A stretch of 64,000 nucleotides of DNA. It comes from Candidatus Aenigmatarchaeota archaeon. GTDB taxonomy: Archaea; Aenigmatarchaeota; Aenigmatarchaeia; CG10238-14; SCSR01. The notes beneath the pieces are model-generated. The model did no database searches and had not been told where the DNA came from. It worked only from the letters and a program-made list of their open reading frames with translations. Below are positions 56,498-64,000 of this stretch, in pieces; position 1 is the first letter of the stretch, and the number at the start of each line of letters is the position of its first letter. The stretch spans positions 182,207-246,206 of the forward strand of contig JACPAE010000001.1 of assembly GCA_016181005.1 (NCBI GenBank). Direction: 5' to 3'. The translations under genes and the position numbers were made by a program.

Positions 56498-58138
56498 ATG
56501 GCAAACGCAATGATAGGTCAATTGGGAGGTCAGCCTATATTAATTCTTCCAGAAGGAGCTATGAGATCCACAGGCAAGGACGCGCAGAGAAATAACATTG
56601 CTGCTGCAAGGGCAGTTGCAGACGCTGTAAGAACAACTCTCGGCCCAAAGGGCATGGACAAGATGCTTGTCGATTCCATAGGAGACATTGTCATAACGAA
56701 CGACGGGGTCACAATTTTGGAGGAAATGGACATCGAGCATCCTGCCGCAAAGATGATGGTAGAGATTGCCAAGACGCAGAACGAGGAGGTAGGCGACGGA
56801 ACTACTACCGCGGTAATTATTGCCGGCGAGCTGTTAAAGAAGGCAGAGGATTTGCTTGAACAGGAAATCCACCCTACAGTTATCACAAGAGGCTTCAGGC
56901 TGGCAAAGGACGAGACGTTGAAAATTTTGGAGCAGATTGGCAAGCCCGTCTCTATTGACGACACTGAAAGCCTTAAGAAAATCGCAATGACTTCGATGTA
57001 CGGCAAGTCCGCTGAAAAGGCTTCGGCGCATCTGGCCACTGTAGTTGTCGATGCGATAAAGATGGTTGCCGAAAAGAACAACGGAAAGATCCAGGTCGAT
57101 TCGGACAACGTAAAAAGGGAAAAGAAGCATGGCGGAAGCTCGGAAGACACTGCCCTGGTAAGGGGCATTGTTGTCGACAAGGAAGTAGTTCATCCGGCAA
57201 TGCCTAAGACAGTAAAGGAGGCAAAGATAGCACTTTTGGATGTGGCACTGGAAGTAAAGGAGACAGAGACCGATGCGGAAATCAGGATAACATCACCAGA
57301 TCAAATGCAGGCCTTCATAGAGCAGGAGCAGAAGATGCTCAAGGACATGGTTGAGAAAGTTGTCAAGTCTGGAGCAAATGTTCTCTTATGCCAGAAGGGG
57401 ATTGACGATGTCGCCCAGCATTATTTGGCAAAGAAAGGGATACTGTCCTGCAGAAGGGTGAAAAAGTCGGATATGGAGGCATTGGCCAAGGCGACTGGCG
57501 GAAGAATAATTTCAAACTTGGACGACCTGTCGACTGAAGACTTGGGTTATGCAAAGGTTGTGGAGGAAAGAAAGGTCGCAGGAGAGTCGATGACTTTTGT
57601 TGAAGAGTGCAAGGATCCAAAGGCGGTAACAATTTTGGTCAGGGGCTCTACAGAGCATGTTGTCGATGAGATTAATAGGAGCATAGAGGATGCAGTCGGT
57701 GCTGTGGCTTCGGCGCTGGAGGAGGGCAAGATCGTGGCAGGAGCGGGCTCTCCAGAAGCAGAGGTCTCCAACAGGCTGAGAAAGTTTGCAGAAAAATTCT
57801 CCGGAAGGGAGCAGCTGGCGATAAAGGCGTTCGCGGATGCAGTAGAAGTTGTTCCAAGAAGCCTGGCCGAGAACGGCGGATTGGACCCGATTGACACTTT
57901 GGTTGAATTAAGAGCAGCGCATGAGAAGGGGAATGTAACTTACGGCGTTGACTTGACCAATGGCAAAATCAGCGACGCATTTACAGCTGGAGTCATCGAG
58001 CCGCTGAAGGTCAAGACGCAGGCAATAATGTCGGCCGGAGAGGCTGCAGAAATGATTTTGAGAATCGACGACGTAATAACTGCTGGAAGGCTTGAGAAGG
58101 GGCCTTCAATGCCCTCTGGAATGGACCACGAAGAGTAG
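56498..58138 (+). CDS. thsA: Thermosome subunit (group II chaperonin)
   Basis: 546 aa. [48 protein letters not shown] and [12 protein letters not shown] (GDGTT at 99-103, ATP site) in the equatorial domain, apical segments in the middle, and a short Gly/Met tail ([12 protein letters not shown]). Folds proteins in an ATP-driven double ring. Only one subunit gene is visible, so the ring may be homomeric. Confidence 0.96.
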   Translation: MANAMIGQLGGQPILILPEGAMRSTGKDAQRNNIAAARAVADAVRTTLGPKGMDKMLVDSIGDIVITNDGVTILEEMDIEHPAAKMMVEIAKTQNEEVGDGTTTAVIIAGELLKKAEDLLEQEIHPTVITRGFRLAKDETLKILEQIGKPVSIDDTESLKKIAMTSMYGKSAEKASAHLATVVVDAIKMVAEKNNGKIQVDSDNVKREKKHGGSSEDTALVRGIVVDKEVVHPAMPKTVKEAKIALLDVALEVKETETDAEIRITSPDQMQAFIEQEQKMLKDMVEKVVKSGANVLLCQKGIDDVAQHYLAKKGILSCRRVKKSDMEALAKATGGRIISNLDDLSTEDLGYAKVVEERKVAGESMTFVEECKDPKAVTILVRGSTEHVVDEINRSIEDAVGAVASALEEGKIVAGAGSPEAEVSNRLRKFAEKFSGREQLAIKAFADAVEVVPRSLAENGGLDPIDTLVELRAAHEKGNVTYGVDLTNGKISDAFTAGVIEPLKVKTQAIMSAGEAAEMILRIDDVITAGRLEKGPSMPSGMDHEE

Positions 58139-58234
58139 CTAAATTCCATAGGTATGTAAGTAACGGCTAATTCTTGTAAAAAATTCCTAATTAAAAAGCT
58201 TTTATCCCACACTTCCAAATAATAATAAGACACC

Positions 58235-58678
58235 ATGCCACGAAGAGACGACGAAGTGGAGCTTCCTTATTCGCCAGTGAAAAGATGGGAAAGAAGATTT
58301 GACACAAGCCGCCATGGAGACTCCAACCATGAATTCTTCCGGGAATTGATCTCGATAATCAGGATGAACCAGGAAATTGTCGACGAGATGGTCAGGGCCA
58401 ACGACGCCTTGAGGATAGAGCTGTCCAGACTGCCAGCAAGACTGGAGGAAGTCGCAAAGAACATCAACGAGTTGATAGGCTACATAAAGGCGGCTGCTGC
58501 GGACGACAAGGGAACACCTGCAGAATCGGCGGAGGTAACCGGCAAAGTGGATCAGCTGATAGAGCTGAATAAAAAGCTGCTAGAAGCAAACGAGAACATC
58601 AATGCAGTGCTTGATTCTATAGAAAAGAAGCTAAAGCGCCCTCTACCGCCACCGGCATTTAGACCGCTAGTTAGATAA
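58235..58678 (+). CDS. Coiled-coil hypothetical protein upstream of the pilus operon
   Basis: 147 aa. Long helices EFFRELISIIRMNQEIVDEMVRANDALRIELSRLPARLEEVAKNINELIGYIKAA and DQLIELNKKLLEANENINAVLDSIEKKLK form coiled coils; Pro-rich C-terminus (PLPPPAFRPLVR). Soluble. It is 22 nt before the first pilin-like gene and may belong to that system. Confidence 0.55.
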   Translation: MPRRDDEVELPYSPVKRWERRFDTSRHGDSNHEFFRELISIIRMNQEIVDEMVRANDALRIELSRLPARLEEVAKNINELIGYIKAAAADDKGTPAESAEVTGKVDQLIELNKKLLEANENINAVLDSIEKKLKRPLPPPAFRPLVR

Positions 58679-58700
58679 GAAGAAAAATGCAATTAATTTT

Positions 58701-59345
58701 ATGAAGGGAGTAACTACAATCATCGCAGCTATAATCATAGTTGCAATTTCGGTAGGCCTCACGTCCACAGCCTACATTTGGGGCAGGCCGCTGATAGAAA
58801 AGCGGCAGGAGACGACCGTGACTGAAACGGTTTTCTCAAAGTTCAGCCCTGACAACCCGAGCTCTCTGCCGAAAATTATAGAAGACGTGGCGAACAACAG
58901 AGGCGTAAGAACGTTCACCGTAAATGCAGACGGGATTTGGAAATTAGACGAAGGCGAAGATTCCATCGCGTTTACCTTCACAAGCAAGACGTCGAACATA
59001 GCGATAGGCACGTCCAATCCAATCTCGCTGACCGCCGGCGTCCAGTGCGCCCCGAAACCATCCCCTGCAAACGGCACTATCGGCCGTGACAGCTCTTCTG
59101 TCGTCTGCGCTAACGCGACATCCGGTGATGTCTTCTCGATAACTTACAAAATCTACTTCCGCGAGCTTTACGACAACCCGCTCAGCCCGACAGCAAAAGG
59201 CTTCAAGATAGACTTGCTTAAAGACCCCACAGGGCTTACAGTGTCGTCCGGAAGGACGGTGAAAATCATCTTTGACGACAGCCAGGAGCAGGCATCAGGC
59301 AGTGTAACCTTAATTACAAAGAAAATAAAAATCTTACTTATATGA
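58701..59345 (+). CDS. Archaeal type IV pilin-like protein
   Basis: 214 aa. MKG then VTTIIAAIIIVAISVGLTSTAYIWGRP: a class III signal peptide with cleavage after Gly3 and a hydrophobic assembly helix, as in archaeal pilins. The rest is a beta-rich head (IAIGTSNPISLTAGVQCAPK) with two Cys (about 115 and 133). Probably a pilin or minor pilin processed by a prepilin peptidase not in the window. Overlaps the next gene by 4 nt. Confidence 0.78.
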   Translation: MKGVTTIIAAIIIVAISVGLTSTAYIWGRPLIEKRQETTVTETVFSKFSPDNPSSLPKIIEDVANNRGVRTFTVNADGIWKLDEGEDSIAFTFTSKTSNIAIGTSNPISLTAGVQCAPKPSPANGTIGRDSSSVVCANATSGDVFSITYKIYFRELYDNPLSPTAKGFKIDLLKDPTGLTVSSGRTVKIIFDDSQEQASGSVTLITKKIKILLI

Positions 59346-59764
59346 AAAAATCCCAGACGCTTGTCGTGCAGTTCGTAATCTTCGTCATCATGGGCCTAAC
59401 TTTTTCACTGGCCGCGGCCGGCTTGCTAAGGATGCAGTCTGACTTTATAAAACAGGATATATTGGATTCTGCGACCGAGCTTGTAGCAGAGCAGGTGTCC
59501 GCGAATGCAATAATGGCGACATCTTCATGCAAGTCGTGCGAGCAAGTAAGCCTGAAGTTCAATGTAAAAAGAATAGCGGATTACTCGCCGATTATAGGGC
59601 TTGGTGCAGATTTGACTGTGTCAGTTGAGCCGGAAAACAAAGTGGTTGTATCCACCCTCCACAATCTCAAGTATTCGGTTATTTACAAGCCCGGTTCGGC
59701 ATCCACGATAAAACCCATAAATTTAACGTATGAAAAAACCAAGAATAATTTAGTGGTATCATGA
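59342..59764 (+). CDS. Membrane-anchored pilus accessory protein
   Basis: 140 aa with an N-terminal hydrophobic helix (LVVQFVIFVIMGLTFSLAAAGLL), an ecto-domain with CKSCEQ and short beta strands. Lacks the clear KG cleavage motif of its neighbours, so it may be a minor pilin-like or a membrane-tethered assembly protein. Overlaps both neighbours (4 nt each), so expression is coupled. Confidence 0.62.
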   Translation: MKKSQTLVVQFVIFVIMGLTFSLAAAGLLRMQSDFIKQDILDSATELVAEQVSANAIMATSSCKSCEQVSLKFNVKRIADYSPIIGLGADLTVSVEPENKVVVSTLHNLKYSVIYKPGSASTIKPINLTYEKTKNNLVVS

Positions 59765-61482
59765 AAAGGTCTTCTCTCGCCTTCAAAAAATTGGTAGAAG
59801 GGTACAAGAAAACACATATGCGAGAGGCAGAATTCATAATAGGTCCAGGCTCGTTTCCGTTATCTATGCAAGCTGCCCCGCAGCAGCAGGAGGAAGAAAA
59901 GCCGAAAGAAGTAGAAGGATTCTCTATACCGCACTTTCAAAAAGGCGCTGTCAAGATAGGTTCCTTGGAAGCCGCGGAAGAGGGGCTGCCACTCTCTATA
60001 TCATATCCTTTGATTCCCAGGCATCCGTCGAAAGGCGAGCCCATCTTCGCATATGCGAAGATTTCTTGGGATGATAAAAACAGCAGGTACTTTTACAATC
60101 TAGTGGAGCCCGTCCTGACGCCCAAGATTGCCGATGTTTACGGAAGAATAAAAGAGATGCTGGAGCAGCGTCTTAACGTAGACTTTACAAAAATCAAGAA
60201 AATTGAGGCGAAGAAGTTTCTCAACGAACAGATCAACGATATCATAAAGGTCTTCAACTTTGCGATTACGCCGGGCGAGAGGACCATATTAAAGTACTAC
60301 ATACAGCGCGACTTTATCGGGCTTGGCGCACTTGAGCCGCTGATGCGCGACCCCAACATCGAGGACATCAGCTGCGACGGCGTCGGCATACCAGTTTTCG
60401 TGTTCCATAGGAACACTGGAATAGGATCGATAGCGACGAACATAGTTTTCAACGACCCTGATGAGTTGGACTCCTTTCTGATGAGGCTGGCGCAGTTGAG
60501 CGGTAAATCAATTTCGGTCGCAAGCCCGTTGCTCAACAGTATCCTTGTGGACGGTTCGAGAATCCAGGGCACGCTCGGGACCGACATCGCCAGAAGAGGC
60601 AGCAACTTTACCATAAGAAAGTTCACAGAAGAGCCTTTGACACCGGCCCATCTTATGAACTACGGAACAGTCGATTCCACGCTGCTTGCATACCTATGGT
60701 TCGTTGTCGATTACGGAAAAAGCGTTCTTGTCTCCGGCGGAACAGCAACCGGCAAGACTTCATTGCTGAATGTGATATCGCTTTTCATCAGGCCTGAAAA
60801 GAAAATTGTCAGCATCGAGGATACAGGCGAATTAAGGCTGCCGCATTCGCACTGGGTGCCGTCTGTGGCAAGGACTGTGATAAGTGCGGAAGGCAGCGGG
60901 GAGATAGGAATGTTCGAACTCCTGAGAGAGAGCCTGAGGCAGAGGCCCGACTATATAATAGTAGGCGAGGTAAGGGGCAAGGAAGCCTACATTCTTTTCC
61001 AACAGATGTCGACGGGCCATCCGAGCCTTGGAACAATACACGCGGAAAATATGGAAAAGTTAATCGACAGGCTTACGACAGCGCCTATATCGCTTCCCCC
61101 GGTGCTGATAAGCAGCTTGGACGTCGTCCTGTTTCTGGCGAGGCTGAGGTACAGGGGCAAGTTCGCAAGGAAAGTGGTGGAAGCTGTGGAGATGATTGAT
61201 TTCAATATGGAAAAGAACAAGCCCAATGTCAACTATGTATCCAAATGGAATCCAAGAACAGACAAGTTCGATATCCTGAACAAAAGCATCCTCTTGAAGC
61301 AGATTGCCGACATGGGCGGCCTTGCCGAAAAGGACATAAGGGACGAGATTGAAAGGAGGATACTTATACTTGAGTGGATGAAGGCAAGGAACATTGTGAA
61401 CTACAAGGATGTCCATAAGATACTGGCCTATTATTATGCAAACCCTGAAAAATTATTGTATGCGATTCAAGGTGCAGCATAG
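59761..61482 (+). CDS. Type IV pilus/secretion ATPase (GspE/TadA/FlaI family)
   Basis: 573 aa. The motor that drives pilin assembly. Walker A GGTATGKT (326-333), Asp box SIEDTGELR, Walker B region YIIVGEVRGKEAYILFQQMSTGHPSLGTIHAEN with the His box. The N-terminal domain (about 30-180) carries LGALEPLMRDPNIEDISCDG. Immediately followed by the first membrane core gene, which starts at its stop codon. Confidence 0.95.
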   Translation: MKRSSLAFKKLVEGYKKTHMREAEFIIGPGSFPLSMQAAPQQQEEEKPKEVEGFSIPHFQKGAVKIGSLEAAEEGLPLSISYPLIPRHPSKGEPIFAYAKISWDDKNSRYFYNLVEPVLTPKIADVYGRIKEMLEQRLNVDFTKIKKIEAKKFLNEQINDIIKVFNFAITPGERTILKYYIQRDFIGLGALEPLMRDPNIEDISCDGVGIPVFVFHRNTGIGSIATNIVFNDPDELDSFLMRLAQLSGKSISVASPLLNSILVDGSRIQGTLGTDIARRGSNFTIRKFTEEPLTPAHLMNYGTVDSTLLAYLWFVVDYGKSVLVSGGTATGKTSLLNVISLFIRPEKKIVSIEDTGELRLPHSHWVPSVARTVISAEGSGEIGMFELLRESLRQRPDYIIVGEVRGKEAYILFQQMSTGHPSLGTIHAENMEKLIDRLTTAPISLPPVLISSLDVVLFLARLRYRGKFARKVVEAVEMIDFNMEKNKPNVNYVSKWNPRTDKFDILNKSILLKQIADMGGLAEKDIRDEIERRILILEWMKARNIVNYKDVHKILAYYYANPEKLLYAIQGAA

Positions 61483-62351
61483 TGGGATTTTACACAAGGA
61501 CGTCATTCAGGATTTTCGGAATGTTCAGCGACAACTTGGGTATTTTTTTTCCCGAGCTGGGGGACGACATCAAGCGCGCCGGGATGCAGATTTCAACTGA
61601 CGAGTACATCAGCATAGGCGTGATGACTTCTGCATTGGTGCTTCTTCTCGAGGTGCCGTTGCTCTCTTTCATCTTCGGATTTCTTTTCAAAAGCACCTTG
61701 ATCAGCGTGCTGACCGGCATAACAGCGTCGGTGGCATTGTCCGTCCTCATTTTTTATTTGTCAACCAAATATCCAAAGGCTGTGATGGGGGACAGGTCGA
61801 AAAAGATAGACGCGATGCTGCCCTTCGCCTCGCTTTTTTTGTCAACCATATCTGCGACTAGGCTGCCTTTGGACAAAGTCTTCAAGATCTTCGGCGAGAA
61901 GAGCAGGTACGGAGAACTTACTAAGCAGATCCAGGTAATGAATACAGACATCGAAGTCTTTGGTTTGGACATCAATACAGCGCTGAAGAGGGCGGTGGAC
62001 CGTTCACCGTCCAAGCAAATGAGAGAGATGCTATGGGGGGTGCTGTCAACATCCATAGCAGGCGGCGACGTGAGCAGATATTTGAGGGAGAAGGCCGAGG
62101 ATCAAATGGATGACTATAGAAGGTCGGTGGAGCAGTTCTCGCACAAGATGACCCTTTACATCGAAGTTTATCTGACAGCCATAATCATCGGGGCTATATT
62201 CTTTTTGATTCTGACGTCACTTTTCTCGGGCATAGCAGGCATAGGCGGAAATATACTAGTCCTGCAGGGCCTGATAATTTTCGTTTTCCTGCCGTTAGTC
62301 TCTGCGATTTTCCTACTTTTAATCAAGGTCTCATCTCCTGCAGGCGAGTGA
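61482..62351 (+). CDS. Pilus assembly membrane core protein TadC/FlaJ-like, first
   Basis: 289 aa, GTG start at 61482 overlapping the ATPase stop. Type II secretion F-type: LPFASLFLSTISATRLPLDKVFKIFGE and VDRSPSKQMREMLWGVLSTSIAGGDVSRYLREKAED, with membrane helices VMTSALVLLLEVPLLSFIFGF, LTGITASVALSVLIFYL and the C-terminal pair. Binds the ATPase on the inner face. Confidence 0.9.
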   Translation: MGFYTRTSFRIFGMFSDNLGIFFPELGDDIKRAGMQISTDEYISIGVMTSALVLLLEVPLLSFIFGFLFKSTLISVLTGITASVALSVLIFYLSTKYPKAVMGDRSKKIDAMLPFASLFLSTISATRLPLDKVFKIFGEKSRYGELTKQIQVMNTDIEVFGLDINTALKRAVDRSPSKQMREMLWGVLSTSIAGGDVSRYLREKAEDQMDDYRRSVEQFSHKMTLYIEVYLTAIIIGAIFFLILTSLFSGIAGIGGNILVLQGLIIFVFLPLVSAIFLLLIKVSSPAGE

Positions 62352-63275
62352 ATGAAAAAGCTTACAACAAACCAGGTTCTCCTAATTTCCATAGGGGTAT
62401 CTGCAGCCTTGATTATAGTCGGGCTGATAAGCGCGGATTCCGGCATACTCGGCAATTCGATAATATTGTCGACCTTCATAATTGCCGCACCCATTTTGTT
62501 CGTGAGGTACAAACAGTTCCGCGAGCTTAAGGAAATGGAGGAAAAGTTCCCGTCTTTCCTGCGCGACCTCATAGAGTCCATTAAAGCAGGCCTGCCATTG
62601 CACAAGGCAATCGTGAATGCCAGCAAGATAAACTACGGTTCCCTTTCAAGCGAGGTCAACAGGATGGCGAACCAGATATCTTGGGGTGTTCCTGTCGACA
62701 AAGTCCTAAGGCAATTTTCAGAAAGGGTGAAAGACAGCAAGAGGATTAATGCGTCCACTCAGGTTATTCTCGAGTCGTATCTCGCCGGCGGAAATGTTGT
62801 TTTTACACTGGACACTGTAGCGGACTCTCAGCTGAAGTTGATAGATGCTGAGAAGGAGAAGGAATCTACATTGGGCCAGTACACACTGATAATGTACGCG
62901 GTTTCTCTGGTGTTCATAGTCATTGTCGTCGCCTTGAACAAGCTTATGGTGCCGATATTCGAGCTTTCCGCGCAGGGGAGTGAATTTGGAATTATAAATC
63001 CCTGTGATGCATGCGCCGGGCTCCAGTGCGGCATTTGCTTCCTTTTCCAGGGAACTTCAAGCACTATTTTCAAGATAGACTCGACTAGCATTGCGGCTTA
63101 CTACATTTCATTGTTCTTTTACATGAGCATGATTCAGGCAATCTTTTCCGGCCTTGTTGCCGGCCAAATAAGCGAAGGGTCGATGATTGCCGGATTAAGG
63201 CACAGCCTGATACTGTCCAGCATAACTTTCGGGACTTTCAGCATTCTTGTGAGGTTGGGATTGCTTGGCTTATAG
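62352..63275 (+). CDS. Pilus assembly membrane core protein TadC/FlaJ-like, second, with Cys loop
   Basis: 307 aa. T2SSF pattern again: FPSFLRDLIESIKAGLPLHKAIVNASKINYG and QVILESYLAGGNVVFTLDTVAD, several membrane helices. Between helices there is an extracellular loop with four Cys at 218, 221, 226 and 229 (CDACAGLQCGIC), which could form disulphides or bind metal; this is not usual for the family. Two tandem T2SSF genes fit the two-subunit core of archaeal and Tad-type pili. Confidence 0.88.
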   Translation: MKKLTTNQVLLISIGVSAALIIVGLISADSGILGNSIILSTFIIAAPILFVRYKQFRELKEMEEKFPSFLRDLIESIKAGLPLHKAIVNASKINYGSLSSEVNRMANQISWGVPVDKVLRQFSERVKDSKRINASTQVILESYLAGGNVVFTLDTVADSQLKLIDAEKEKESTLGQYTLIMYAVSLVFIVIVVALNKLMVPIFELSAQGSEFGIINPCDACAGLQCGICFLFQGTSSTIFKIDSTSIAAYYISLFFYMSMIQAIFSGLVAGQISEGSMIAGLRHSLILSSITFGTFSILVRLGLLGL

Positions 63276-63783
63276 GAAAGGCCAGTTGTCCATAGACTTT
63301 TATGTGGCCTTGATAATTTTCCTGTCAGCCATAGCCTATGTCGTGTTCCAGCTTGTGCAGGTGACTCCGGCGACGCTCAATGCACTAAGGGAAGAAAATA
63401 TACGAATCCAAGCATACCAGATATCCGAGCTGCTGGTCAATGACGGCGGGCATCCGAACAACTGGGGGGAGCCGGCAGTGCCTTTGGAGGACATAAGAAG
63501 AATAGGATTTTCCGACACCAGCAGGAACATCACCAATTTTGTTTCCAGCCAAAAAATCCAGAGGTTCAAAACAATCTGCGACAGCAACTACAATGCAATC
63601 CTAAACTTGCTGAATGTAGACGACGGCTTGGCAATAACAATTATAAACCATGACACGCAAACAATCACAGCATGCAGACCGCCTTCGATAGAATCGCAGC
63701 AAATCAGCGTCAACATCACAAGGGTAGTTTCCATCGACGGCAGTTCCCTCGGTGAAATTCTAGTGGAGGTCTGGAGGAGATGA
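63265..63783 (+). CDS. Class III signal peptide pilin-like protein
   Basis: 172 aa, TTG start at 63265 overlapping the previous gene by 11 nt. MAYRKG then QLSIDFYVALIIFLSAIAYVVFQL is a classic archaeal class III signal (KGQxSxEY type) with cleavage after Gly. Ecto-domain with two Cys. Overlaps the next gene by ATGA. Confidence 0.8.
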   Translation: MAYRKGQLSIDFYVALIIFLSAIAYVVFQLVQVTPATLNALREENIRIQAYQISELLVNDGGHPNNWGEPAVPLEDIRRIGFSDTSRNITNFVSSQKIQRFKTICDSNYNAILNLLNVDDGLAITIINHDTQTITACRPPSIESQQISVNITRVVSIDGSSLGEILVEVWRR

Positions 63784-64000
63784 AAGGCCAGATATCGATA
63801 GTGGAAGCTGTAACAACTGCGATAGTGCTGATAGTCGCGTTCAATATAATAATACAAAAGCCTTCGTTCGAGAACAAGTGGAGTGATGCAATAGTTTCTG
63901 TGAATGGCAGGGATGTGATATTGGCAGCAGACAGGCTTGGCAAACTTTACGGCTATTCGTTTTCTGAAGCAGAATTTGTAAATTTCATAAGCGGAATAGG
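63780..64000 (+). CDS. Class III signal peptide pilin-like protein (cut by window end)
   Basis: MKG then QISIVEAVTTAIVLIVAFNIIIQKP: a second KGQxS-type pilin signal. 73 codons are visible before the window ends, all in frame. Translationally coupled to the previous gene through ATGA. Confidence 0.75.
   Translation, partial: MKGQISIVEAVTTAIVLIVAFNIIIQKPSFENKWSDAIVSVNGRDVILAADRLGKLYGYSFSEAEFVNFISGI

Overview
This window is archaeal chromosome. It carries an archaeal RNA polymerase operon (rpoH, rpoB'', rpoB', rpoA', rpoA''), EF-1 alpha, EF-2, a group II chaperonin, TFS, archaeal-type CCA-adding enzyme and DNA ligase, TrmB-type regulators, TATA-box promoters with many leaderless genes, and tRNA and 5S genes interrupted by bulge-helix-bulge (BHB) introns. 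Compact genes, split or fused core enzymes and many ORFans suggest a DPANN-type lineage; the exact phylum cannot be read from the window.

Layout. 1-4.6 kb: GluRS (cut by the window edge), a MEMO-family protein, a tyrosine recombinase, a Cas4-like nuclease, TFS and a redoxin. 4.6-11.3 kb: a structured intergenic stretch, a GH15-like protein, a lipoprotein, small membrane proteins (DUF998, TspO), YggU and a degenerate KaiC-like protein with two membrane partners. 11.4-16.9 kb: an AT-rich accessory region with VapBC, winged-helix proteins, a 12-bp repeat family, and a gene whose coding sequence holds a dense AAGCG/CGCTT palindrome array. 16.9-23.6 kb: guaB-purA, methionine aminopeptidase, rhomboid, Ogg and cytidylate kinase. 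23.6-37.5 kb: the str/RNA polymerase block (S10, EF-1A, EF-2, S7, S12, NusA, L30e, A'', fused B'-A', B'', H), interrupted by small ORFans. 37.7-38.8 kb: tRNA-Asp, 5S rRNA and tRNA-Tyr. 38.8-54.8 kb: envelope protein, ligase, dapA-dapB, a split ThrRS, tRNA-Gln, CCA enzyme, RNase Z, a homing endonuclease and tRNA-Ile(UAU). 54.8-64 kb: an HTH regulator, the thermosome and a type IV pilus-like operon that runs off the end.

The most striking theme is BHB splicing. I read a 32-nt BHB intron inside the EF-2 gene that breaks the P-loop-proximal coding sequence and restores a 730-residue protein when removed; a 20-nt BHB intron inside the 5S rRNA gene that restores the canonical 5S core; three introns in tRNA-Asp; and one each in tRNA-Tyr and tRNA-Ile. 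The intron boundaries follow from pairing rules and from reading-frame or consensus restoration, not from RNA data. Other unusual points are a natural fusion of RNA polymerase B' and A', a threonyl-tRNA synthetase split into overlapping editing and catalytic genes with the linker missing, candidate AUA initiation codons, and a UAU-anticodon tRNA-Ile.
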